A DNA stretch of 64,000 nucleotides from CAURNT01 sp963539215 (GTDB lineage Bacteria > Fusobacteriota > Fusobacteriia > Fusobacteriales > Leptotrichiaceae). The stretch covers positions 31,118 to 95,117 of the forward strand of contig CAUTJT010000006.1 in the NCBI GenBank assembly GCA_963539215.1, given 5' to 3'. The notes below the pieces were generated by a model that saw only the letters and a list, made by a program, of their open reading frames with translations, was not told the origin of the DNA and searched no databases. A program made the position numbers and the translations under genes. Shown piece by piece: positions 50,511 to 58,759 of the stretch (within the stretch, counting starts at the first letter, position 1; every line of letters begins with the position of its first letter).

Positions 50511-51074
50511 ATGATACTTGAAAATAATATGTTAAAAAAAATAGAAAAAATGAAAGATAAAGTAGCTAGAGCTAGAGTTGAACGTAATAATTATTTAGGT
50601 GAATATAAGGAAAGAGTTATTGTTGCTTTAACTAAGAGTGAACTTTCAGAAAAAAATATATATCCTGAAGTTAAAAAGGCTGTGATGAAAAAAATTGCAA
50701 GTCAAATGATAATATCTAGGGATACAGATTTAAGTAAGATAAAGAAATATATAAGATTATCACAAGAAATGAAATTACCTTGTAAAATGGTAGATGGACT
50801 TTCTTATGTAGGGGATATAGGGCTTGTTGTAGTTTCTAAAGAAGCTCTTAAAAATCCAAAAGATGATCCCGTGCCACTTTCATTTGAGGAAAGAATATTG
50901 AATTCAGGATTAGATGAAATTTTTTATAAATCAATGGGTAAAAAAATATCAAAAAAATATTATGATATAATAAAAGAAAAATTACCGGAGTTACTAGCTT
51001 ACTATAAGCCAATAACTTTTTTAGATAGAATAACAGGGACTAAATGTCCTATTGCAGAAAAACTTGAAAATTAG
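50511..51074 (+). CDS. DUF1694 (YueI-like) family protein
   Basis: A cytosolic protein of about 187 aa. The family hallmark is YLGEYKERVIVALTKSEL near residue 30, followed by KKIASQMIISRDTDLSKIKKY and FLDRITGTKCPIAEKL at the end. DUF1694/YueI proteins are found mainly in Firmicutes, and their function is unknown. The start is uncertain: ATG 50511 has a weak GGA six bases upstream; ATG 50487 gives a 195-residue form with extra hydrophobic residues. It sits 12 bases before murA on the same transcript. Confidence 0.82.
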   Translation: MILENNMLKKIEKMKDKVARARVERNNYLGEYKERVIVALTKSELSEKNIYPEVKKAVMKKIASQMIISRDTDLSKIKKYIRLSQEMKLPCKMVDGLSYVGDIGLVVVSKEALKNPKDDPVPLSFEERILNSGLDEIFYKSMGKKISKKYYDIIKEKLPELLAYYKPITFLDRITGTKCPIAEKLEN

Positions 51075-51085
51075 GAGGATTAAAA

Positions 51086-52354
51086 ATGGTAGAAGGTTTT
51101 AAAATAGAAGGTGGAAGAGAACTTAATGGAATAATAGAGGTAAGTGGAGCTAAAAATGCAGCTTTGCCTATAGTGATAGCAACACTTGTTGAAAAAGGAG
51201 AATATATATTAAATAATGTCCCAAATTTAAGAGATATAAGAGTATTATTTCAATTACTTGAAGATTTTGGATTAATAGTAGAAAAAATTGGAGATAATAG
51301 TTATAAAATAATTAATAATGGATTTAAAAGAAATGAAGCAAGCTATGAAATAGTTAAACAAATGAGGGCATCTTTCTTAGTTATGGGGCCTATGATAGCT
51401 AATTTAAAGGAATCTGTAGTTTCTCTACCGGGAGGATGTGCTATTGGGTCAAGACCTGTTGATATACATTTAAAAGGATTTGAAGCATTAGGTGCTGAAA
51501 TTACTCAAATTAGAGGATATGTACATGTATCTGCTGAAAATTTAAAAGGTGCTGATATTGCTTTTAATTTCCCATCAGTAGGAGCAACTCAAAATATATT
51601 AATGGCAGCTGTTAAAATACCAGGAACTACAAGAATAATCAATGCTGCAAGAGAACCTGAAGTTGTAGATTTAGGTAAATTTTTAATTAAAATGGGAGCT
51701 AAAATAGAAGGGCTTGGAACTAATACTATAACTATAGAGGGAGTAGAAAAACTACATGCAACAGAATATAGTATAATGCCAGATAGAATAGAAGCGGGTA
51801 CTTATGTTATAGCTTCAATTTTAACAAAAGGAGATTTAAAAATTAAAAATGCTAATATAGAAGAGTTAGGTGTATTTAAACAAAATCTTGAATCTATGGG
51901 AGTTGAATTTGTTAAAAATGGTGATATATTAACTGTTAAAGGTAAATTAGAAGATTTAAAACCTACAAGAATTGTTACTATGCCTCATCCTGGATTCCCA
52001 ACTGATATGCAAGCACAAACAATGTTGCTTTTATCTATGGTAAAAGGTCATAGTGAAGTAGAAGAAACTGTTTTTGAAAATAGATTTATGCATGTTCCTG
52101 AATTTAATAGAATGGGGACTAATATATCTATTAGACATGGTATAGCTAATGTTGAAGGTGTAGATAAATTATATGGTACTAATGTAATGGCATCAGATTT
52201 AAGAGCAGGTGCAGCTTTAGTAGTTGCTGGTCTTATAGCAGATGGAGAAACTATATTAAGTAGAATCTATCATATAGATAGAGGATATGATAAATTGGAA
52301 GATAAGTTAAATAAGGTTGGAGCAAAAATAGAAAGAATTAAGTTGGAAGTTTAA
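51086..52354 (+). CDS. murA: UDP-N-acetylglucosamine 1-carboxyvinyltransferase
   Basis: MurA catalyses the first committed step of peptidoglycan precursor synthesis, transferring enolpyruvate from PEP to UDP-GlcNAc. The catalytic cysteine is Cys118 in PGGCAIGSRP, the residue that fosfomycin targets. Other blocks are SGAKNAALPIVIA at the start, FPSVGATQNILMAA and FPTDMQAQ. Length 422 aa. AGGAGG precedes the ATG. It is the last gene before a strong terminator, so it closes the exonuclease-nadK-recN-xer run. Confidence 0.97.
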   Translation: MVEGFKIEGGRELNGIIEVSGAKNAALPIVIATLVEKGEYILNNVPNLRDIRVLFQLLEDFGLIVEKIGDNSYKIINNGFKRNEASYEIVKQMRASFLVMGPMIANLKESVVSLPGGCAIGSRPVDIHLKGFEALGAEITQIRGYVHVSAENLKGADIAFNFPSVGATQNILMAAVKIPGTTRIINAAREPEVVDLGKFLIKMGAKIEGLGTNTITIEGVEKLHATEYSIMPDRIEAGTYVIASILTKGDLKIKNANIEELGVFKQNLESMGVEFVKNGDILTVKGKLEDLKPTRIVTMPHPGFPTDMQAQTMLLLSMVKGHSEVEETVFENRFMHVPEFNRMGTNISIRHGIANVEGVDKLYGTNVMASDLRAGAALVVAGLIADGETILSRIYHIDRGYDKLEDKLNKVGAKIERIKLEV

Positions 52355-52382
52355 TTTTTTAATTAAAATATATTTTATATAG

Positions 52383-52416
52383 CCTCTAGAGTATAAAAAC
52401 TCTAGAGGTATTTTTT
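52383..52416 (+). terminator. Terminator after murA
   Basis: Perfect ten-base stem CCTCTAGAGT (52383-52392) / ACTCTAGAGG (52399-52408), loop ATAAAA, ending TATTTTTT. Confidence 0.9.
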
Positions 52417-52429
52417 GATATAATATTAC

Positions 52430-52458
52430 TTGACAAACAATACTATACGACGTATAAT
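52430..52458 (+). promoter_or_regulatory. Consensus promoter of padR operon overlapped by a palindrome
   Basis: -35 TTGACA (52430-52435), 17-base spacer, -10 TATAAT (52453-52458), both perfect. The inverted repeat TATACG-A-CGTATA (52444-52456) covers the spacer and overlaps the -10. The start site would lie around 52465, giving a very short leader of about 11 bases that starts at the GAGGTG site. A repressor bound to the palindrome should block the polymerase, and the PadR encoded next is the obvious candidate. Confidence 0.8.
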
Positions 52459-52475
52459 ATGATTGAGGTGATGAT

Positions 52476-52790
52476 ATGCAAATAACAAGTGAAATTTTAG
52501 AATTTTGTGTGCTTTCTAGTTTGAAAAAAGAAGATTTGTATGGGTATATATTAACTCAAAAAATACAATCTAGAGTTAATATTAGTGAATCAACACTTTA
52601 TCCAGTATTAAGGCGGTTACAGAAAAAAGAATTTTTGGAAACTTATGATGTGAATTTTCAAAGTAGGAATAGGAAATATTATAAAATAACGGATAAAGGT
52701 ATTAAAGAACTTAATAAATTTATTGAAGAATGGATAGTTTTAAAAGAAGAAATTGATAGCTTTATAGAGGAGTTGAATAATAATGACTAA
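52476..52790 (+). CDS. PadR-family transcriptional regulator
   Basis: A 104-residue winged-helix regulator of the PadR family, short (single N-terminal PadR domain without the long vinyl-type C-terminal helices). Motifs are LKKEDLYGYILTQKIQ (helix 2), SESTLYPVLRRLQKKEFLETY (recognition helix; the family's xxLYPxLxRLxxxG region), and RKYYKITDKGIKELNKF. It heads the operon with the HAAS/DUF1700 protein, overlapping that gene by eight bases. PadR-DUF1700-DUF4097 gene sets are common in Firmicutes as envelope-stress-like units. GAGGTG lies five bases before the ATG. Confidence 0.92.
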   Translation: MQITSEILEFCVLSSLKKEDLYGYILTQKIQSRVNISESTLYPVLRRLQKKEFLETYDVNFQSRNRKYYKITDKGIKELNKFIEEWIVLKEEIDSFIEELNNND

Positions 52791-53847
52791 GAAAAAGTTT
52801 ATGCAAAAATTAGATAAATATATAAAAGATTTACCTTATGATGAGAAAGCTTCTGTATTTATGTTTTATGAAGAATATTTTAAAGATTTAGGTCTTGAAG
52901 ATGATGATGAAATACCAAATGATATAAATCCTAAAAAAGTGGCAAGTGATATATTACTTGAATATGGAGTTATTAAAAAAGGTAAAGGTTTTTCTTCGTT
53001 TAAATTATTTTTAATAACTATAGGTGGAATATTTAGCTTACCTATTACTATACCTATGCTTATACTTGTACTTGCAGGAATAGTAGTGGCAGGAGCTCTA
53101 TTAATTTCCTTATTTGCTTTAATATTTTCAGTTTTAACAGCTCCTTTTTATTTAGTATTTTCTTTGATAGGAAATATCTTGTTAAATGCCAGTAATAATC
53201 TAACTTTTACAAATGTATTAGCATCAGTATTGATAATATTAGGAATATTTCTAATTATTTATCCTATAATTAAAGGGATTATAAAAATATTCTTTAAAAT
53301 ATTATTAATGATTACATCTACTATTTACAGTTGGATTTATAATAAAAATGAAATTGAGTATGAAAATGTTAATATGGAATTAAAAAAACTAGATAAAATT
53401 TATTTGAAGAATTTTGTTGGTAAAATTAAAATAATTAAAGGTAATGAGAATAGATTAAAAATATTAAATTCACACATTGAAAGTATAGTTAAATATGATG
53501 AAGAAAAGGGAGAATTAATTGTTTCGCAGATTGGTAAAGTTTTCTTTAGTGAAAAGTATAAATCTATATTGGAACTTGAATATTCAGAAGAAAGTTTAGA
53601 TGTTAGTATAAAAAATTTAGTTGCCAAATTTAAGATGGAAACACCAAAAATTGGAAATATAGAAATAAAAAATATAGTAGGTAAATTTGACTTTATTTTA
53701 TCTGAAGATGTAAATTTAGATAAAAATAATATATTAGGTAATGTTAAAATTAAAAATAATATTTCTATTTCTCCTGAATCAAAATTGAATATGTATATTT
53801 TTAATGTTGTTGGACAAGTTGTTATAGGAGATGATAAAGATGCGTAA
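52783..53847 (+). CDS. HAAS/DUF1700 membrane protein with DUF4097-like repeat ectodomain
   Basis: A 354-residue protein. Residues ~1-65 match the HAAS (DUF1700) domain (KFMQKLDKYIKDLPYDEK and EYFKDLGLEDDDEIPND), a cytosolic helical domain associated with PadR regulators. Next come two to three membrane segments (~73-180: GGIFSLPITIPMLILV, LISLFALIFSVLTAPFY, FTNVLASVLIILGIFLI). The C-terminal ~160 residues are beta-rich with repeated motifs ending in VGK/VGQ, similar to the DUF4097 putative adhesin repeat. It overlaps padR by eight bases and the next gene by eight. The topology implies sensing at the membrane; the role of the repeats is inferred. Confidence 0.82.
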   Translation: MTKKKFMQKLDKYIKDLPYDEKASVFMFYEEYFKDLGLEDDDEIPNDINPKKVASDILLEYGVIKKGKGFSSFKLFLITIGGIFSLPITIPMLILVLAGIVVAGALLISLFALIFSVLTAPFYLVFSLIGNILLNASNNLTFTNVLASVLIILGIFLIIYPIIKGIIKIFFKILLMITSTIYSWIYNKNEIEYENVNMELKKLDKIYLKNFVGKIKIIKGNENRLKILNSHIESIVKYDEEKGELIVSQIGKVFFSEKYKSILELEYSEESLDVSIKNLVAKFKMETPKIGNIEIKNIVGKFDFILSEDVNLDKNNILGNVKIKNNISISPESKLNMYIFNVVGQVVIGDDKDA

Positions 53848-54385
53848 AATATTAATTGGAATATGTATGGTATTTTTAGGGTGTATAATAATATATTTTA
53901 ATGATGGATTTAAAATAATGGATGAGGTAGTTAAAAGTGAAGATATATTACCTATACAGAATATATTGGTAAAAGATTTTTTTGGAACTGTTGAAATAAA
54001 AAAATCAAATAGAGATAATATAATAAAAAGTGATAATGTAGAAATTAAAAATATTAATGGCTCTTTAAAAATATCAAATAAAAGGAAAAAATGGTTTAAT
54101 TTTGGGTCAATGAATTCAAAAGTAGTGATTGAATATAGTAATGATATGTTAGATATAGATGTTGTTGATGTAGTAGGAGATGTATCAATAGAAATGCCAC
54201 AAATTTCAAATTTAAATATAGTAGATGTAGTTGGTGATATTAATATTAAAAGTAATGGTGTAGTTGATATTATTGATAGTGAAGATGTATTAGGGAAAGT
54301 GAGTTTGAAAAATGTTATAAAAGACTATAATTCTAGTCAAAAAATTAGTATTAGAGATTTGGTCGGGGATATAAATATATTTTAA
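53840..54385 (+). CDS. Membrane-anchored DUF4097-like repeat protein (paralogue of upstream ectodomain)
   Basis: A protein of about 181 residues with one N-terminal membrane segment (residues 3-19, ILIGICMVFLGCIIIYF). The Cys in it does not sit in a good lipobox. The rest is a beta-solenoid-like repeat: VVDVVGDVSIEMPQISNLNI, then VVDVVGDINI, then LVGDINIF. ILVKDFFGTVEIKKSNRDN is similar to IYLKNFVGKIKIIKGNENR of the upstream gene, so they are paralogous ectodomains. The start ATG 53840 is chosen since AGGAG is nine bases upstream; ATG 53831 abuts that site. It ends the PadR operon before a terminator. Confidence 0.78.
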   Translation: MRKILIGICMVFLGCIIIYFNDGFKIMDEVVKSEDILPIQNILVKDFFGTVEIKKSNRDNIIKSDNVEIKNINGSLKISNKRKKWFNFGSMNSKVVIEYSNDMLDIDVVDVVGDVSIEMPQISNLNIVDVVGDINIKSNGVVDIIDSEDVLGKVSLKNVIKDYNSSQKISIRDLVGDINIF

Positions 54386-54397
54386 ATATTTTATTAT

Positions 54398-54446
54398 AAA
54401 CAGAAGTTATTTGAAAGAAGTTTCTTTTAACTTCTGTTTTTTGTTT
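54398..54446 (+). terminator. Terminator after PadR operon
   Basis: Stem AAACAGAAGTTA (54398-54409) / TAACTTCTGTTT (54428-54439) with a loop that contains a smaller AAAGAAGTTTCTT-type pairing, followed by TTTTTGTTTTT. Confidence 0.85.
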
Positions 54447-54516
54447 TTATTACTAGAAAAAATTAAAAAAAAGATGTATAATAAAAATATTAAAGTAAGC
54501 AATGGAATGGAGAATA

Positions 54517-55215
54517 ATGGAAAAGATTAAAGGAATAAATCCTGTTATTGAAATTTTGAAAAGTGATACAAATATAGAAAAATTAGAAGTATATAAAGGA
54601 ATTAATAAATCACATATTAAAAACATATTAGATTTAGCAAGTAAAAGAAATTTAAAAATATTTTATACAGATAAAAGAGATGATAATTCTCAAGGAGTTG
54701 TTGCATATATTTCAGAATATGATTATTATGTTGATTTTGCGGAATTATTATCTAAAGAATTGGTTAAAGATAAATCTATAATTGTAGTTTTAGATCAAAT
54801 ACAAGATCCAAGGAATTTTGGAGCAATTATACGTTCTTGTGAATGTTTTGGAATAGAAAGTATAATAATGCAAGATAGAAATAATGTTAAAGTCACAGAA
54901 ACAGTTGTAAAAGCATCAACTGGTGCAATAGAACATGTAGCCATTTCACAAGTTGTTAATATAGCTGATACAATAGATAAATTAAAAAAATATGGATATT
55001 TTGTATATGGAGCAGAAGCTAATGGCGATAAATATTACTATGAAGAGAAGTATCCGGATAAAGTAGTTCTTGTATTAGGAAGTGAAGGTAAAGGTTTAAG
55101 AAAAAGAGTAAGAGAAAGCTGTGATTCAATATTAAAAATACATCTAAAAGGACAAATAAATTCATTGAATGTATCTGTTGCAGGTGGTATTTTATTATCT
55201 GAAATGAGTAAATAG
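54517..55215 (+). CDS. rlmB: SPOUT rRNA 2'-O-ribose methyltransferase (RlmB/TrmH family)
   Basis: A SpoU-family methyltransferase with N-terminal substrate-binding domain KGINPVIEILKS that is characteristic of RlmB (23S G2251) and YacO-type enzymes. The catalytic trefoil has motif 1 DQIQDPRNFGAIIRSCECFG, motif 2 VLVLGSEGKGLRKRVRESCD and motif 3 INSLNVSVAGGILLSEM. Length 232 aa. ATG 54517 is preferred over ATG 54502 because GGAG is four bases upstream of the former. A -10-like TATAAT lies at 54477-54482. Exact rRNA or tRNA target is by family and unproven. Confidence 0.88.
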   Translation: MEKIKGINPVIEILKSDTNIEKLEVYKGINKSHIKNILDLASKRNLKIFYTDKRDDNSQGVVAYISEYDYYVDFAELLSKELVKDKSIIVVLDQIQDPRNFGAIIRSCECFGIESIIMQDRNNVKVTETVVKASTGAIEHVAISQVVNIADTIDKLKKYGYFVYGAEANGDKYYYEEKYPDKVVLVLGSEGKGLRKRVRESCDSILKIHLKGQINSLNVSVAGGILLSEMSK

Positions 55216-55228
55216 AGAGGTGTTAGTT

Positions 55229-57826
55229 TTGAATAAGGAATATATTTTTAAAAATATAGAAGAAAAATGGCAAAAACTTTGGGATGATAATAAAGTTTTT
55301 AAAAGTGAGAATAATATAGATGGTAAAGAAACATATTATGTTTTAGAAATGTTTGCATATCCTTCAGGTAAATTACATGCTGGACATCTAAGAAATTATA
55401 CTATAGGGGATGCTATAGCTAGGTATAAAAAAATGAAAGGATTTAATGTTATTCATCCTTTTGGTTGGGATTCATTTGGACTTCCAGCTGAAAATGCGGC
55501 TATAGATAATGGAGCAAGTCCTGCTTTATGGACAGCACAAAATATAGAAAATATGAAAAGACAATTGAAATTAATGGGACTTTCTTATGATTGGGATAGA
55601 GAAATAGCAACATATAAGAAAGAGTACTATAAATTTAATCAAAAATTCTTTATAGATATGTATAAAAAAGGTTTGGTGTACAAGAAAAAATCTTATGTAA
55701 ATTGGTGCCCTGATTGTCATACTGTACTTGCAAATGAACAAGTTGAAGATGGTAAATGTTGGCGTCACGGTAAGACTGATGTTATACAAAAAGAATTATC
55801 TCAATGGTATTTTAAAATAACAGATTATGCTGAAGAATTATTAAAAGGTCATGAAGAATTAAAAGGGCATTGGCCTGAACAAGTTTTAGCTATGCAAAAA
55901 AACTGGATAGGTAGATCAGAAGGAACGGAAGTAGATTTTACTTTTGAATATAAAGGTGAAAATATTAAAATACCGGTATTTACAACTAGAATAGATACTA
56001 TATATGGAGTTACATATATATGTCTTGCTCCTGAACATGATTTAGTTTCTAATATAATATTAAAAGAGAAACCTGAATTAAAAGAAGAAATTGATGCTAT
56101 GATAAATGAAGATAAAATTTCAAGAGAAGCTCAAGATAAAGAAAAAAATGGAATTTTCACAGGATTTTATGTTAAAAATCCAATAAATTCTGAGATGATA
56201 CCTATGTATATAGCAAATTATGTATTAATGGATTATGGTACTGGTGCTGTAATGGCAGTTCCTGCTCATGATGATAGAGATTTTAAATTTGCACAAAAAT
56301 ATAATTTGAGAGCCAAAGCTGTTATTAAAGCAAAAAATCCTGAATTTGAATTTGATGGAACGAAGGCATATTTAGGTAAAGGTACACTTATTAATTCAGG
56401 AGAATTTGATGGATTATCTAATGTAGATTCAAAAGATGCTATAGTAAAAAAACTTGAAAGTCTAGGAGAAGGTAAGAAAACTATAAATTATAGATTACAT
56501 GATTGGTTGATAAGTAGACAAAGATATTGGGGAACTCCAATTCCTGTAATATATGGAGAAGATGGCAATTTATACTTAGATGAAAATTTACCAGTAGAGC
56601 TTCCTACAGATGTTAGTTTTGATACAGGAGGTAATCCGTTAGAAACTTCTCAATCATTTAAGGAAGTGACATTACCTAATGGAGTTAAAGGTATACGTGA
56701 AACAGATACTATGGATACATTTGTTGATTCATCATGGTATTATTTAAGATATTTAAATCCGAAGGGAGAAGACTTAGCTTTTGATAAGTTATCTGCTGAT
56801 AAAAATACACCCGTTGATCAATATATAGGTGGGATAGAGCATGCTGTAATGCATCTTCTTTATGCTAGATTCTTCCATAAAGTATTTAGAGATTTAGGTT
56901 ATTTAGACACAAATGAACCATTTAAAAATCTTTTGACTCAAGGAATGGTTCTTGATTATTCATATTACTCAAATAATGAAAGAAGATATTTATTTAGAGA
57001 GGAAGTAGAAATTAAAGATGGAAATCCTGTAAGTAAAAAAACAGGAGAAATATTAGTTTCTAAACTTGAAAAAATGTCTAAATCTAAGAATAATGGACTT
57101 GATCCTGAAAGCATAATTAGAGAATATGGAGCAGATGCTACAAGATTGTTTTCTTTATTTGCTGCACCACCTGAAAAAGAATTAGAATGGAATATGAATG
57201 GTGTTGTTGGAGCATATAGATTTATTAATAGAATATATTTATTAGTTCAGGAAAATAGTGAAATATTAAATAAAAAATATTCTGAAACTATTGTTGAACA
57301 TAGAAATAAATATGATGAAAGTTTACAAAGAAAAACACATCTAACTATTAAAAAAGTTACAGAGAGTATGGAAGATAATTTTCACTTTAACACAGCAATA
57401 GCTGCAATTATGGAACTTTTAAATGAATTAACAACATTTAAACAAAATGTACTAGATTTAAATAAAAAATCTTCTGAATCTGATAAAATATTTAAAGAAT
57501 CAATGGAAGCTATAATATTAATGATTTCTCCGTTTTCACCACATGTTTCTGAAGAATTATGGAGAGAAATGGGAGAAGAAGGATATATATTTAATGCAAA
57601 ATGGCCTGTGTTTATTGAGGAATTAACTATCAGTAATGAAGTTACGATAGCTGTTCAAGTAAATGGTAAGTTAAGAGGAACGTTGGTTTCTAAACTTGAT
57701 TCAACAGAAGATGAGGTATTTGGACAAGCGATTAATATATCTAATGTAGCACAATTTATTGAAGGTAAAGAGATAGTTAAAAAAATATTAGTTAAAAATA
57801 AATTGTTAAATATAGTAGTAAAATAA
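55229..57826 (+). CDS. leuS: Leucyl-tRNA synthetase
   Basis: A class Ia synthetase for tRNA-Leu. It has the HIGH-type motif AYPSGKLHAGHLRNYTIGD near residue 45, the KMSKS loop at LEKMSKSKNNGLDPES, and a CP1 editing domain (residues ~220-400) with TTRIDTIYGVTYICLAPEHD and the Asp of MAVPAHDDRDF. Length 865 aa. The start is TTG 55229 (NKEYIFKN), eight bases after AGAGAGG; an in-frame GTG at 55220 overlaps that site. It lies 13 bases from rlmB. A terminator overlaps its stop codon. Confidence 0.96.
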   Translation: MNKEYIFKNIEEKWQKLWDDNKVFKSENNIDGKETYYVLEMFAYPSGKLHAGHLRNYTIGDAIARYKKMKGFNVIHPFGWDSFGLPAENAAIDNGASPALWTAQNIENMKRQLKLMGLSYDWDREIATYKKEYYKFNQKFFIDMYKKGLVYKKKSYVNWCPDCHTVLANEQVEDGKCWRHGKTDVIQKELSQWYFKITDYAEELLKGHEELKGHWPEQVLAMQKNWIGRSEGTEVDFTFEYKGENIKIPVFTTRIDTIYGVTYICLAPEHDLVSNIILKEKPELKEEIDAMINEDKISREAQDKEKNGIFTGFYVKNPINSEMIPMYIANYVLMDYGTGAVMAVPAHDDRDFKFAQKYNLRAKAVIKAKNPEFEFDGTKAYLGKGTLINSGEFDGLSNVDSKDAIVKKLESLGEGKKTINYRLHDWLISRQRYWGTPIPVIYGEDGNLYLDENLPVELPTDVSFDTGGNPLETSQSFKEVTLPNGVKGIRETDTMDTFVDSSWYYLRYLNPKGEDLAFDKLSADKNTPVDQYIGGIEHAVMHLLYARFFHKVFRDLGYLDTNEPFKNLLTQGMVLDYSYYSNNERRYLFREEVEIKDGNPVSKKTGEILVSKLEKMSKSKNNGLDPESIIREYGADATRLFSLFAAPPEKELEWNMNGVVGAYRFINRIYLLVQENSEILNKKYSETIVEHRNKYDESLQRKTHLTIKKVTESMEDNFHFNTAIAAIMELLNELTTFKQNVLDLNKKSSESDKIFKESMEAIILMISPFSPHVSEELWREMGEEGYIFNAKWPVFIEELTISNEVTIAVQVNGKLRGTLVSKLDSTEDEVFGQAINISNVAQFIEGKEIVKKILVKNKLLNIVVK

Positions 57827-57851
57827 GGAACTCTCTTAGGAGAGTTCTTTT
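57825..57851 (+). terminator. Terminator after leuS
   Basis: Eight-base stem GAACTCTC (57828-57835) / GAGAGTTC (57840-57847) with further A-T/G-U pairs outside, TTAG loop, followed by TTTT. Only 17 bases separate it from the next start, and I see no promoter there, so the next operon depends on readthrough or an upstream promoter. Confidence 0.8.
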
Positions 57852-57868
57852 AGAAATAAGGAGAGTAA

Positions 57869-58759
57869 ATGAATAAAAAAACAAGAAGTGCAGAATTAAT
57901 GATTGTTATAGTAGCATTAATATGGGGGACTGGTTTTGTAACTACTAAAATGGCTATGGAAAATGGTGTAGGAGCTTATTACTTGTTGTTTATAAGATTC
58001 TTTGTGGCATCTATTTTACTATTCTTTATTTTAAAATTTAAAGGAATAAGAATAAATAGAGAAAAAATAATGCCTTCAGTTATGCAAGGGCTTTTGTTGA
58101 CTATAGCTTATACAATTCAAACTATAGCTCTACATTATACAACGCCTGCTAAAAACTCTGTTTTATCAGGACTTAATGTTATTTTTGTACCGTATATATT
58201 ATATATATTTTTTAGAAAAAAATTAGATATTTTCACTATAGTTTCTTCTGTACTTGCGTTTTTGGGAACTTTTCTTTTGTCGGGCAATATATCAAATTTT
58301 TCGGAAATAAATAAAGGAGATTTATTATCTATAATATGCGCTGTATTTTTTGCACTTTATATAATTTTTATAGAGAAATATGCTAAGAATGTTAATGTAT
58401 TTGAAACTACTTTTGTTCAGTTTGTTACGGTATCTATTGCTTGTTTTTTATTATCTTTGTTTAATGGAGAAGTTAAAACTTTAAGTGCTCCAGCATATGT
58501 ATTTACTATATATCTTGGTTTATTTGGTACTTTTATATCATATAATTTACAAATTATGGCTCAAAAAGTATTAAGTGCCTCTAGAACAGTATTGTTTTTA
58601 TCTTTAGAAGTTGTTTTTGGAGTAGCTTTATCTGTAATATTAGGTTATGATACTTTTAGTTTAAATATATTAATTGGTACTATACTTGTGTTTATTGGTA
58701 TAATAATAGGAGAAACAAAACTTGATTTTATACTTAAAAAGGAGAAAAATGATGAATGA
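57869..58759 (+). CDS. EamA/DMT-family transporter
   Basis: A ten-helix drug/metabolite transporter of 296 aa made of two EamA repeats. Repeat 1 opens with LMIVIVALIWGTGFVTTKMA and repeat 2 with GDLLSIICAVFFALYIIFIEKYAK. The conserved last helix ILIGTILVFIGIIIGETK ends the core. Substrates in this family include amino acids, nucleosides and drugs and cannot be predicted here. A GGAGAG site lies before the ATG. Its stop overlaps the start of the TPR/DUF4037 gene by 11 bases, so these are translationally coupled, a physical hint that they share a pathway. Confidence 0.9.
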   Translation: MNKKTRSAELMIVIVALIWGTGFVTTKMAMENGVGAYYLLFIRFFVASILLFFILKFKGIRINREKIMPSVMQGLLLTIAYTIQTIALHYTTPAKNSVLSGLNVIFVPYILYIFFRKKLDIFTIVSSVLAFLGTFLLSGNISNFSEINKGDLLSIICAVFFALYIIFIEKYAKNVNVFETTFVQFVTVSIACFLLSLFNGEVKTLSAPAYVFTIYLGLFGTFISYNLQIMAQKVLSASRTVLFLSLEVVFGVALSVILGYDTFSLNILIGTILVFIGIIIGETKLDFILKKEKNDE

